This document shows positions 48,375 to 59,526 of a stretch of DNA of 64,000 nucleotides, piece by piece. The stretch covers positions 5,642,001-5,706,000 of the forward strand of contig CP053155.1 in assembly GCA_014607495.2 (NCBI GenBank). Direction: 5' to 3'. The DNA comes from Carposina sasakii (Eukaryota > Arthropoda > Insecta > Lepidoptera > Carposinidae). How positions within the stretch are numbered: position 1 is the first letter of the stretch; every line of letters starts with the position of its first letter. Below the pieces are notes generated by a model, which did not search any database, was not told the origin of the DNA, and saw only the letters and a list, made by a program, of their open reading frames with translations. The position numbers and the translations under genes are program-made.

Positions 48375-50117
48375 GGGGAGCCCGAGATGCTAAATTTGCA
48401 GTTACTCGAGCGTCATGGGGACTTAGTGGATTCTACAGATTATGTTATGAGCAAAAAAAAGTTTATGTTGCATTTTCTATTTTAGTGGGGGGTTTACCGT
48501 GTACACTTGTTTAAAAATGTAAAAAAAAATCGTCATATGGAAATACTCGAGCGCGTCAGTCATTTATAGTACATATGCGCTTTATATTACTCATAACTAT
48601 TAGACATTAATCTGACAATTAATTGAAGGGGGGTGGCCAGAACGAGTGTTTGAAAAAAAAAAAAAAAAAGTTATTCGAGCGTGTCAGATATTCAAAGTGA
48701 GTGTTAAGTAAACCCTAAAAAGTGTACTATTCAAATGACTGACGATTTGCACGAGGCGTTCAGTCATAATAAATTTTTTAATATGTAAAAAAAAATGGTG
48801 ACCTTGAAATACTCCAGCGCGTCAGATTTTTCTGCAGGGGGATCAATTTGATGTTACTGTCCTCCTGAATCATAATCTGACAATTATATGGAGGGATATA
48901 GCTAATCTGACCATTTTTAAGGGAAATTCTTGCTGTGCTTTCTTCACAGATGAATGAAAGGATCATATACACATCAAAATATCGATATTTTTTCAGAAAA
49001 ATATCGATATAAATTAGCGATATTTTTTCCTGCGATATATCAATTTTCGATATTTATTTTCAGATATCAAAATCGATATATTTTTAAAGCTCTGCTGTCT
49101 GGCGTCTGCTCATGCGTCACATCATGTTTTTGACCAATCCGATTTCTTAAATTTTGAAAATATGCAGTAGGCTGTATGGGTTTAGTTTCTTTGCTTCAAA
49201 CACAAACAAAAATTACACTCTATGACTTGTTTGTCTATGACAATGACATTGCTTGTTAGTTTGGTTGGTATCACAGCACTGGACTGACTGCATTTTAGTT
49301 TAGAGTGTTGGTACGAACGTTGTTTTGTTGTGTTGTCACGAGTACACTAAGCGTAGCTTATTGTTATTTTTTTTGTGTGAGTTGTATTTATGTTAAATGT
49401 CATGTCTGCTGTATGGAAGTTAGCGATAATTTTGGCAATTTTTATAAATAATTGCAAATTGGTCAAAAAATATCGATATATCGAAATATCGATATTTCTT
49501 GGGTGATATACATATATCGATATATTTGAAAAATATCGATACGATAAATATCGATATTTTTTTTCCATTTGCCCATCACTAAGCTAAGATGACAACATGG
49601 CGTAGTTGTGACGGTGCGAGAGAGTAAGAGATAAAGAATGAATGAGAACGAAAGTTAGGCGCAGCGTGGGGGAACCACAGCTCTCTGCCGCTGTACGCTC
49701 CACCTTTCTTCGACAAATTAATAAACATTACCCCATTTAAAACGTCAGATTATTATTTTTTTACAATCCTGACACTATTATCTTTAAAATAAAAAAAAAA
49801 TAATCACGCTCGAGTATTTCGAGGTATCGTTTTTTACAACTTTGTGACTTGTTTATTTCTTAATGTCACATTCAAATCGTCAGATTTTTGAAATATACAC
49901 TTATCTCACTGTAATTAACTTACCCTCTCTTAATCTGACGCGCTCGAGTTTTTCGGAGGATCGATTTTTTTTTACTAATCTGACGGGTTCCCCTCAACGT
50001 ACACCACCATATTAAGGGTTCATATGTGGTAAGGGTACATTACATTATGCAAGGATTCTCCCTACATAATTTTCTGACACGCTCGAGTAACTTCAAAAAT
50101 CCCCGCTTGGGCTCCCC
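48375..50117. mobile_element. 1.74-kb DNA transposon with subterminal repeats, TA-flanked
   Basis: Ends GGGGAGCCCGAG and CTTGGGCTCCCC are inverted repeats; TA flanks both ends (48373-48374, 50118-50119). A motif close to ACTCGAGCGCGTCAGA recurs in direct orientation near 48404, 48544, 48672 and 48810 and in inverse near 49806, 49933 and 50075. This is the layout of multiple subterminal transposase-binding sites. No transposase is left, and a second element occupies the centre. Confidence 0.85.
48975..49581. mobile_element. hAT-like insertion rich in TATCGATA
   Basis: The right end, inverted, is TAGTGATGGGCAAATGG, a hAT-type terminus. Seven TATCGATA octamers lie at 48980, 49002, 49471, 49487, 49515, 49534 and 49549, grouped at both ends. 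The left terminus is eroded and no clear duplication is seen, so the left boundary is approximate. Confidence 0.6.
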
Positions 50118-50193
50118 TACTACTACTGGGATTCGAACCCAGGACCTATGGCGTCACAGGCAGGGCCACTACCAACTACACCAATCGGTCGTC

Positions 50194-50730
50194 GAACATA
50201 CCATACCAGACATACGATACATTGTTAACGACATAATTTTTTAACAACGCAGCTTTTAAGAAGCTTTTAATTTCAAAGGAGCTTTTAGTACCTACCTTAC
50301 TTACATGTAATTTATGGTTGAAAGACTCTATTGTTCCTACAATATTTTGGATTGTAGGCACGTTCTTATTAATATTTAAAATACAAAGATTGAAGTAAAA
50401 TCGTAGCTAACGCTGCATGCCCGATCTGTTTGCTTGAGCTTGGCTTGACACGCTACCGTGTGTCTAGAATCCTGTAAAAAATATTATAACAAGTCCTATG
50501 CTGATGCGGTGCCTAACTAGAATAAATGAGCTAGGTAACATTACTTTCCGTGCATGTCGTAAGTGTCGACTAAGGAACTCAGGGCCGTCCACATGTCCAC
50601 ACAGGCGACAGACAGCTAGCAACAACTGTCAATCACTATCATCTGCCCCCGTTATGCTAAACGTAGCTGAAGGATCTCCTTTATAAACCAGCAATTCTAG
50701 CTACCCCATTTCGGGCACAGTACCTACATA
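50194..50730. other. Gene-free spacer with repeat fragment
   Basis: 50560-50720 belongs to the 'gctaaacgtagctgaaggatctcctttata' type family also seen at 5745, 19380 and 25935 (plus or minus). Nothing else recognised. Confidence 0.45.
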
Positions 50731-50731
50731 G

Positions 50732-50905
50732 GTCGTCGTCAGCCTATTGCAGTCCACTGTTGGACATAGGCCTCCCCCAGAGTACCGCCCGACACTATGC
50801 TTTCCGAGGCGCGGTCTCCATTCGTAAACCCGCTTACTCCACCGTCCATCGGTTCTACGACAGATGTGGCCTGCCCACTGCCACTTCAGTCTGCTTCTTT
50901 TTGAG
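50732..50905 (-). mobile_element. LINE 3' end, minus orientation
   Basis: On the minus strand it reads CAGTGGGCAGGCCACAT, then CGATGGACGGTGGAGTAAGC and GGAGGCCTATGTCCAACAGT, ending CAATAGGCTGACGACGAC. This corresponds to the GRW-like tail of the LINE at 27465 with several frame breaks. Confidence 0.75.
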
Positions 50906-51727
50906 ACTATAATAAGTAATTATAATAAGTAATAATAATAAGCCCGCATGGCAACGTTCAGCCCCATAGCCCATGCCTTGTTTCCATCGCATGACATAAC
51001 TCTGCACTCTCTAATAGTCATGCACATGATGGCGGGGACCATCGCCGGGTGTATCATATTGTGCGGTCGGCGATGGTATCCGCCATGTGTATCCCTTATA
51101 GAGTTCTCTAAAAAGGACCTCTACATCTTGGCTACGGCCCGATGCATGCCTCTCAAAGGACCGGGACTCCTTAGTCCCGAGAATTTAAATAGAGATACAA
51201 ATAATAAACATAAAATTAAGTATAACTTTATTATATTTATTTGGTATTGTGTACACGTCTGGTTTGCTGGAAAAATCTCTTATAGGTAAGCACGCCTTGT
51301 ACAATGGTGGACTCAATGCTTAATGCAGCATTCTCTATCTAGGTCATTGGCTTAGAAACCTGTAAAATATTAGTGGAGCAAACAATCAGGCATATTGATT
51401 AGCCTAAGCAATGCTAAATTTTTATTTATATGTAATTAATGTAATTATATAAGGTAGGTTTATGTTAAAATTTGTGCTTTAATTTACGAAGTTGTACGTA
51501 GTTAAGTACCTAGGTAGTTGATTTATGATTGTTTGTCCTTCGTAAGTATACGGGATTTTTAATTTAGTTTAGACTATTATGTGGTTAACATTATTATTTA
51601 TTAGAAAGGTGCAATATTGAATACAAAGGCCGTCAAATAAAACGGTTCCGTTTTCTGCGCGTCTCTGTAAGGTTGTTCCGGAAACTGCTCATTGAATTTA
51701 AGTAATTTATAAGTTAGATACTCGCTG
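50906..51727. other. Gene-free spacer
   Basis: A 113-codon plus frame at 50948-51289 starts in a less AT-rich block but shows no domain that I recognise and ends in AT-rich sequence. I leave it unassigned. Confidence 0.4.
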
Positions 51728-51919
51728 TTGCCCGCGACTTCGTCCGCGCGGATTATCCCGCGGTGGTGCCACGTACCGCAATAAAAAGCAGCCACAGGCT
51801 CCTTTCTCCTTTCTCGGGCTCTAGACTATTTGTGTACCAAATTTCATTCAAATCGGTTTAGTAGTTTTGCCGTGAAAGACGGAAAAACATACATACACTT
51901 TCACATTTATAATATTAGT
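51728..51919 (-). mobile_element. Helitron-like fragment
   Basis: The minus strand reads TACTAATATTATAAATGTGA at one end and GCGCGGACGAAGTCGCGGGC near the other, the same terminal signatures as the Helitron at 35539-36009, with a degenerate 3' end. Confidence 0.65.
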
Positions 51920-51922
51920 ATA

Positions 51923-52288
51923 CAGAATGTTTTTCATTGCCTCCCTTAACGAAGGGTACTTACGTACCTACTCTATAGATCAAAATAAAGCTTATGCCAA
52001 AAAATGCTGAGAAACGATATAATTTTTTTGAAGAAAAAAAATTTACTTGATAGCGCGTAATTTATAGTGTCCAGTGTTTATGCTAGTTTTATTAATTATT
52101 TCTCGTGAAAAAATCTTGCTACGCGCAACTATGTGCATTTATCCAGAAAAATGCAGTCTATTTACTCAACTTTGGACCCTAATATCTTGGGAACCAGACA
52201 CTTCCCAGGTATGCTTCCATGGAGAGAAATGATCGTGATGAGGAGATTCCGTAGTTTTCGGGAACGTTGACGACCAAAAATCATCCTG
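51923..52288 (-). mobile_element. TA-flanked MITE 'CAGGATG', copy 2
   Basis: Minus-oriented copy of the element at 47847. Its ends are CAGAATGTTTTTCATTGCC and CCAAAAATCATCCTG; TA flanks both ends. Confidence 0.9.
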
Positions 52289-52390
52289 TAGATTGTTAAA
52301 TTGGTAGCTAGGTAGGTATATACATAGGCTGGATAACTCTACTTACCTTAAGTATTAGGTATTTAAGAATTCAAATTATTAGTAGTAGGT

Positions 52391-52425
52391 ACCTACCTAC
52401 CTACCTACCTACCTACCTACCTACC
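52391..52425 (+). repeat. (ACCT)n microsatellite
   Basis: About nine ACCT units without interruption. Confidence 0.95.
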
Positions 52426-53311
52426 TTACGCCTGAAACGTAAACACCCTCCAAGTTTCTTATTTTAGAGACCAGCGATTTAGGCTGTGTGTTGATTCTCA
52501 TGCAGTTTTTCAGGACGAAGAATTTTCATATGTAAGTTAGATAAAGGGAAATAGAAATAGAACTTTTACCTACGTACGTAGGTACGTACTACGTCTTGTA
52601 TATATTTACTTACGAGGTAAGTACCAAGATTTGACCACAGAAAAGGTTGGGAAGGTGACGCGATAATTTGCATCACCTACTTAGTAGTAGTAGATCTAAG
52701 TCCGCCTGCCTAGCTCACTCGCCCAGAGATGTTGACAACATCGGTTGGTGACAGAGGGGAAGTGAGAGGTTAGGGGAGAGAGAGAAACGTCATGTTCTAA
52801 TTTGTTCTAACAATTTCTACGGACCATAAATATTGTTCTATGATTACTACTCGTGGAGTTGGCGTAAGGTAAAACTATCAAAAACAACATACGAAGATTA
52901 AAATAATACGTAACTTTGTTTTCATCTAAGTACGTAACTATAGTTTTCTATTACTTTGGCTTCATGATCATTAAATTCTTGAGTCCTATGATTTTCCGAT
53001 AGAAGAAATTATTATGTCAAATTTACTAAGATTTGTTCTTGAATCGCATTTTTAACATACTCTTTATATTATGTTTCTCACTTACATGAAATAAATAGAT
53101 ATGTGTGAGCGAAATCAAAGGTGGGAAAAAAATAAAAATAAAATTATTTAGCGAGAACGGGTTTGCTTTGTTTTGTGATTTTGTGATGGATGGTTCTAAT
53201 AAAAATAATTTAAAAATTACGTTTTTTCTACAAGACAAATAGTGCGTTATTTTCTTTCCATTTCACCTCTTAACAAATTTGTTCATCTAGATTAGTGTCT
53301 ATAAATATAAA
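52426..53311. other. Spacer upstream of the TSSC4-like gene
   Basis: No gene. It must hold the promoter and 5' UTR of the gene starting at 53312; no TATA or Inr can be singled out with confidence in this AT-rich sequence. Confidence 0.4.
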
Positions 53312-53935
53312 ATGTCCACTTTTCAAGAAAGACAAAAAAGTCTTTTTCATCATCTCAAAGATGCAGAAGAGCAATACAGCTTTTCTAAAACGAACAAAAT
53401 ATCAGATTTCCAAGACTACGGCACAGTCGACAGGACTTCTTACAGAAAAGTAAAGCATGAAATGAAACAATTCAGAGGAAAGGAAAGTATATTCAAAAGA
53501 CCAGAAGCCTCTATAAGGCAATGTTTACGTGCGAAGACAGTTCCAGGTTATATTAACGACCCTAAGAAATGGAAATACTATTCCCTATCAGATGTTACGG
53601 AGGAACAAATGTCTGATGCAACCAATACTGCCACTGCACTAGCTTCTATTCGTAGATTCGAGCAGGAGGACAAAAATAAAATGGACATCACAGAGAATGA
53701 TGAGATATTTAAGAAACCTGTCTTTCATGCTTCTTCGATAGTCAAGAAAGCAAAAGAATCCGAAGATAAACCAGTCTTTAAAGGTAATAAACTTGTAATG
53801 CCTGAATATGTTATAGGATCATCAAAGAAAGAAAAGAAAGTAAAAGAAAGAAGCATACCAAAGGAAGAGGATACATCACAAAGAGTTGTTCTTCAACTAG
53901 ATCATTTGTTAGAAGATTGTGATGAAGAAGCATAA
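53312..53935 (+). CDS. TSSC4-like U5 snRNP assembly factor
   Basis: Single-exon frame of 207 residues. The family signature is clear: RQKSLFHHL near the N-terminus (8-15), FRGKESIFKRPE at 54-65 and VPGYINDPKKWKYYSLSDV at 77-95 match the conserved TSSC4 blocks (ESIFKRP and VP-Y--NP-KW--YSL). The C-terminal part is Lys/Glu-rich and ends in an acidic HLLEDCDEEA. In human cells TSSC4 binds PRPF8 and SNRNP200 and helps assembly and recycling of U5 and tri-snRNP; I infer the same role here. The ATG lies after an AT-rich leader with an in-frame stop upstream. An AATAAA at 54060-54065 is a good polyadenylation signal, 125 bp past the stop. The gene converges with Naa10. It is shorter than the human protein because N-terminal low-complexity regions are lacking. 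Confidence 0.88.
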   Translation: MSTFQERQKSLFHHLKDAEEQYSFSKTNKISDFQDYGTVDRTSYRKVKHEMKQFRGKESIFKRPEASIRQCLRAKTVPGYINDPKKWKYYSLSDVTEEQMSDATNTATALASIRRFEQEDKNKMDITENDEIFKKPVFHASSIVKKAKESEDKPVFKGNKLVMPEYVIGSSKKEKKVKERSIPKEEDTSQRVVLQLDHLLEDCDEEA

Positions 53936-54059
53936 TGCTTGCTTTGTGTTGTTTTTGACTTTAGTTCTCTAATTTCAGACTATTACAATACAGTGTAATG
54001 TAAAACTTGTAATGTGTAAATTTTCTGAGTATGTAAATTGTTCAAATCAAGATGTATTT

Positions 54060-54065
54060 AATAAA
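54060..54065 (+). terminator. Polyadenylation signal of the TSSC4-like gene
   Basis: AATAAA 125 bp downstream of the stop codon, followed by a T-rich segment (TATATATTTTTATAATGTGG). Confidence 0.7.
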
Positions 54066-54756
54066 ATGTCTGTACATTTATATATTTTTATAATGTGGCA
54101 AATTCTGCCCAAACTTAAATAAATTTTTATTTTTTTCTCTCTATTCTTAATGTAAACAGCTGACAAAAAGGGTAGAACTTCTGTTAGTGTGGTGGTCAGA
54201 ATCATCCACAATGCCTTCCACAGTTCTTTGTGTCCAATACTTACACTTTGTTTTATAGTACCTTTCAAATTATTTACAAATGTTCTGTTCGATTTCTGAA
54301 TTGTTCTAATTTAGGTACTTATAAAACTCTCAACATACCCATACCCTAGGAATAAGGCAACATTTACTTATAGTATTGCTTCGTTAAAATTGCAGAAAAC
54401 TAATTTGTAGTGATAATATAAATTAAATAATGTATAAAACCTATGTTAAACATTTATCTTTCATTTTATTTCTTTATCCCTTAAATATGTACTTAGAATT
54501 TTATACCAACTTATTTACCAGTTCCTTTCATATTGTTCCAAAGCCTTGTGCATACCTGAATTAGGCATTCTTCTGATATGACCTCTGTCTGAGGTATGAC
54601 CAGCCATCTAATACCTTTAGCAGAACAAGCTAATTTTAGCAACTATTATTGTAAGATTCCACAGGTTCTAAACTCCATTTAACATATTAAGGATAAATTT
54701 AAGATAAAAACAATGTGAGTTAAATTGGTGTATATTTTAAATGCATCATTTACATA
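54066..54756. other. Convergent intergenic region
   Basis: The 3' flanks of the TSSC4-like gene (+) and Naa10 (-). A minus-strand frame at 54047-54268 has no coding character. No repeat recognised. Confidence 0.45.
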
Positions 54757-56012
<1,256 letters not shown>

Positions 56013-56117
56013 CAGAAGCTGGAGGCGTATCTGACATGCCCCCAAGAAGCTCTCGAACAAAGCGAAATTTAGATAAACAGCACTTCCACACTATGTACCA
56101 ACCTAGAACAAAGGACG
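56013..56117 (+). CDS. Isolated coding exon, N-terminus of an unidentified protein
   Basis: Bounded by TCTTATTTCAG and CG|GTAAAT. In the open frame it contains ATG at 56037 and reads MPPRSSRTKRNLDKQHFHTM, then YQPRTKD, a basic segment. The exon ends with one extra base (G). Joined to the 59.5-kb exon it would run into TAA after three codons, giving a 30-codon upstream frame. Its phase fits the exons at 61558 and 62089 of the Myb/SANT-like gene. It may be an alternative first exon of that gene, a leader, or part of another gene. Confidence 0.5.
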
Positions 56118-56782
56118 GTAAATATCAACCCCATTGGAGAAACTTTTCATATTTTGTTTCACACATGTTATTATTTTAGTATACGAAACAAGCGAATTGG
56201 TCTACTTACAAAATAACACAAATATAAAAACTAAAAATACACTACATGCGAAGGTAACAATAGCCAATATCGCTTCCTTCATGTCACAAACAGGTTATGT
56301 TGTTGGAATTACAAAAATTGATTCCTAAGCTAAGTTGATATCTTAAAACTACCAAATAAGTATATTAGTTACATTAATATAAAAATTAACCTTAGAGAGT
56401 ATATTGCGAAAAAAACATTTAGGAAAAATGTTTTTACAAAGCCACCATTTTATATTATTTTTTTATTAAAAAAAAAACAAACACGTGTCTAGCAAGACGT
56501 ATGGAAGAAAATCATAGCGCCGACATACTTGAAAGAAACCTAAACTGTATTGGCTTTTTACTTTACTTTATTGTTAATTTTACTTCATATATATTTTTTC
56601 CATATCTTTATTAATAATTATATATAATATGTTTAACAAAAGTGATTTTTTATAATATAAAGCATAAAAATAAATAAAACTTCGTTAAAAACCAAAATTC
56701 AGAAGACCATTATGAAGAAGATATGTAAGTACTTATGTATCGTTAATTTTAAAAATAAAATATTGACATTGACATATTTGGG
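56118..56782. other. AT-rich intron or spacer
   Basis: Nothing recognised; a 64-codon frame at 56134 starts inside the donor region of the previous exon and looks like intron read-through. Confidence 0.4.
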
Positions 56783-57192
56783 GATTCCGCGGGAAAAACT
56801 GGAAGGGAGCGGGTGTAATTTTCTTGTGAAGATCAAAATTTATTTGTAAATGGCTTGCATGTGTCCATAAAGTGATGTTTTCTGGTAGATAACTTATATT
56901 TGGTTTACTTGTGATGTGAATCTAGTGCGTGTGCATGGTTTTGTATGCGGGTAAGCTAATTAAAACTTTAGTCAGAATACGATCTCTTCATGGGCTCATG
57001 TAAGTTGTTTCTGCAATTCATTTTGATTTTGACTAATTTCACACCATTCTTGAGAATTTTCTCGACGTTTCCATTCATCATCATCATTATCATTAATCAT
57101 AAATTCAGAAATCATTTACTAAAGACAATGGCTGTATGGGCTTAGTTCCCCTTACCTTTCCTTCGGGATAAACTAAACAAAAAACAAAAAAA
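56783..57192 (+). mobile_element. A-tailed retroposon, copy 4
   Basis: GATTCCGCGGGAAAAACTGG to TTCGGGATAAACTAAAC plus (A)n. First of three same-direction copies in a row. Target duplication not found. Confidence 0.8.
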
Positions 57193-57212
57193 TGGTGATA
57201 TAAATAAATTAT

Positions 57213-57621
57213 GGATTCGGCGGGAAAAGCTGGAAGGGAGCGGGTGTAATTTTCTTGTGAAAATCAAAAATTATTTGTAAATGACTTGCATGTGTCCGTA
57301 AAGTGATGTTTTCTGGTAGATAAGTTATATTTTGATTACTTGTGATGTGAATCTAGTGCGTGTGCATGGCTTTATACGCAGGTAAGCCGAGTAAAACTTT
57401 AACCGGATTACGATCTCTTCATGGGCGCATGTAAGTTGTTTCTGCAATAATTTTTCATTTTGACTAACTTTACACTTGTTCTTGAGGATTTTCCCGTCGT
57501 TTCCATTCATCATCATCATTATCATCCCTCATAAATTCTGAAATCATTTACTAAAGACAATGGCTGTATGGGCTTAGTTCACCTTGCCTTTCCTTCGGGA
57601 TAAACTAAAAAAAAAAAAAAA
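57213..57621 (+). mobile_element. A-tailed retroposon, copy 5
   Basis: GATTCGGCGGGAAAAGCTGG to TTCGGGATAAACTAAA plus (A)n. It follows copy 4 after a 20-bp spacer (57193-57212). The minus-strand frame shared by copies 5 and 6 (about 65 codons) follows from sequence identity and is not taken as coding. Confidence 0.8.
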
Positions 57622-57640
57622 TACCACTGGTATAATCATC

Positions 57641-58046
57641 GGATTCGGCGGGAAAAACTGGAAGGGTGCAGGTGTAATTTTCTTGTGAAAATGAAAAATT
57701 ATTTGTAAATGGCTTGCATGTGTCCGTAAAGTGATGTTTTCTGGTAGATAAGTTATATTTTGTTTACTTGTGATGTGAATCTAGTGCGTGTGCATGGTTT
57801 TATATGCATGTAAGCCGGGTAAAACTTTAGCCGGATTACGATTTCTTCATGGGCGCATGTAAGTTGTTTCTGCAATAATTTTCCATTTTGACTAACTTTA
57901 CACTTGTTCTTGAGGATTTTCCCGACGTTTCCACTCATCATCATTGTCATCCATCATAAATTCAGAATACATTTTACTAAACAATGATTAGGCTGTATGG
58001 GCTTAGTTCCCCTTGCCTTTCCTTCGGGATAAACTAAAAAAAAAAA
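57641..58046 (+). mobile_element. A-tailed retroposon, copy 6, with 13-bp TSD
   Basis: GGATTCGGCGGGAAAAACTG to TTCGGGATAAACTAAA plus (A)n. TGGTATAATCATC is duplicated exactly at 57628-57640 and 58047-58059. This proves independent retroposition rather than tandem amplification. Confidence 0.92.
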
Positions 58047-58075
58047 TGGTATAATCATCATATATTGATAAATAA

Positions 58076-59406
58076 CACTGGTCAACACTGATTTTGCCAC
58101 ACGAACTTTGATAGCTAATTTTGTTTTATCAATCTACCCTCATCATTAAATGACAGTTGTCATCTGTCAGTTAGCCTCATATTTGTTGTGATACGGTAAT
58201 ACTCATAACTAGTACTACGGCGGTATATTAACAGAAACGCTCACAAGTAAATCGTCATAAAAGTATTTGTAGTTGAATTTGAATATTTTTTGTGATTTAT
58301 TAATCCTGTGAACATGTCGAGGAAGTGTAATAATGACCCTAACTCTTTTTGTTATGTCTGCGGAGAACTTACATTCAAAAAACAACGACGAAATTTTACG
58401 AATCTTGTGCTGGAGTGTTATCACCAATGTTTTGGTTTTTCTGTCGCCCATCAAGACAAATTCTGGGCCCCTCATGTCTGTTGCATAACGTGTGTGAAAA
58501 ATTTAACCGACTGGAAGAAAGGTGCACGAGCTATGCCGTTTGCTGTACCCATGATATGGACTGAACCGCGAGATCACGTTTCGGATCTCACTATATAAAA
58601 AAAACATGGCCTACGCGTGCATCGTTAGTTCCTGGCCAAAAAAATGTAAAGTATTTACCCCTTGTAGAGCCAAATAATGTGCTTTTACCACCATTGCATA
58701 TCAAATTAGGATTAATAAAAAAAATTGTGAAGGGAATGGATCGCAGTGGGAGTGGATTTTTGTACCTAAAATAAGTGATGCAAAAATAAAAGAGGGTATT
58801 TTTGTTGGCCCTCAAATCAGGGAGTTAATAAAAGATTCAACATTTGAAGAAAAATTAAGCGGTTTAGAAAAATGTGCATGGAACGCATTTAAAAATGTTG
58901 TTGCAAATTTTTTGGGCAACCACAAGAGTGACAGCTACAGAGAGTTGGTTAGCGAGCTCTTATTGTCATATCAAGCATTGGGTTGCAACATGTCACTCAA
59001 GATCCATTTTTTAGACTCGCACCTGGATTTTTTCCCTGACAATTTAGGGGCTGTCAGTGACGAGCACGGCGAGAGGTTCCACCGGGACATTTCTAGTATG
59101 GAAAAGCGGTACCAGGGCAAATGGAGCCCAAATATGTTAGCGGATTACTGCTGGACAATTAAAAGGGACCAACCAGAAGCTAAACATTCAAGAAAATCTT
59201 AAATTATTAAGTAATTTATAAAAAAATAAACGTTTGATTTACGAGATCTGTATTTTTTCTTAATATTTTAAATTACTCAATAGAATAAAATCCTCGGCTA
59301 GCAAATTTTTTTTTACTGTTTATTTTTTCTTACAATCACCAATTAAAGTAAAAAATATCAAAAAAGTCCGTGTGGCACGAAAAAGTTTGAATTTTGTTAA
59401 CCAGTG
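58076..59406 (+). mobile_element. CACTG-ended DNA transposon (EnSpm/CACTA-like), internally deleted
   Basis: The left end CACTGGTCAACA and the inverted right end CACTGGTTAACA differ at one of 12 bases. A second block, TGCCACACGAACTT versus TGCCACACGGACTT, follows in both arms at slightly different distance. TAA flanks both ends (58073-58075, 59407-59409). CACTR ends with a 3-bp duplication fit the EnSpm/CACTA superfamily. Inside are N- and C-terminal parts of a protein gene (58308-59202) with the middle missing. Confidence 0.8.
58308..59202 (+). pseudogene. Decayed orphan arthropod protein of the CACTG element
   Basis: N-terminal part 58308-58598 reads CYVCGELTFKKQRRNFTNLV, then CFGFSVAHQDKFWAPHVCC, ITCVKNL and MPFAVPMIW, with a C-x2-C / C-C-x2-C zinc-binding look. 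After a stop the C-terminal part follows with frame breaks: 'LLPPLHIKLGL' near 58680, then an open frame to 59202 containing LDSHLDFFPDNLGAVSDEHG and ERFHRDISSMEKRYQGKW. I recognise these blocks from uncharacterised proteins that occur in many copies in arthropod genomes. The central several hundred residues are deleted, and at least three frame or stop lesions remain, so this copy is dead. Confidence 0.75.
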
Positions 59407-59526
59407 TAATTGAACAAAAAACATACACTTGCCTTTAGGCGCACTTACAAGTGAAACTACCTACCTATAATAACTCTATTTTACCACTGTTTACTGACTC
59501 TTCTTTCAGGAACATTGTAATTTGTA
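59407..59526. other. Sequence before the Myb/SANT-like gene start
   Basis: Contains the acceptor-like ACTCTTCTTTCAG ending at 59509, which precedes the start exon, so a 5' UTR exon must lie upstream (possibly the exon at 56013). Confidence 0.5.

Larger units (their letters stand above)
47815..50193 (-). mobile_element. tRNA-derived SINE split by two insertions
   Basis: On the minus strand the head at 50193-50118 has an A box (TGGTGTAGTTGG, complement of 50172-50183), a B box (GGTTCGAATCC, 50129-50139) and a perfect T-arm CTGGGTTCGAATCCCAG. The body resumes at 48373 (GTGCAAACATTTGGTATGAT, TGAGTCATGGATGTTTCTAT, CCGTTGCTTAGCACCCACGA) and the A/T-rich tail continues at 47846. The body matches a 5'-truncated copy at 63265-63395. 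Insertions at 48375-50117 and 47847-48198 break it. Confidence 0.85.

Noticed and set aside
50118..50193. tRNA-like sequence with A and B boxes on the minus strand
   Set aside because: The sequence continues into a SINE body known from a second copy at 63265, and acceptor pairing is poor, so it is a SINE head and not a tRNA gene.
50948..51289. 113-codon plus-strand frame
   Set aside because: No domain recognised, no splice signals, and the second half is AT-rich intergenic type sequence. Kept unassigned.
57325..57950. Two similar 65-codon minus-strand frames
   Set aside because: They lie in two copies of the same A-tailed retroposon, so similarity reflects repeat identity; no such frame is kept in other copies.
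58591..58815. 74-codon minus-strand frame
   Set aside because: Antisense to the decayed transposon protein at 58308-59202.
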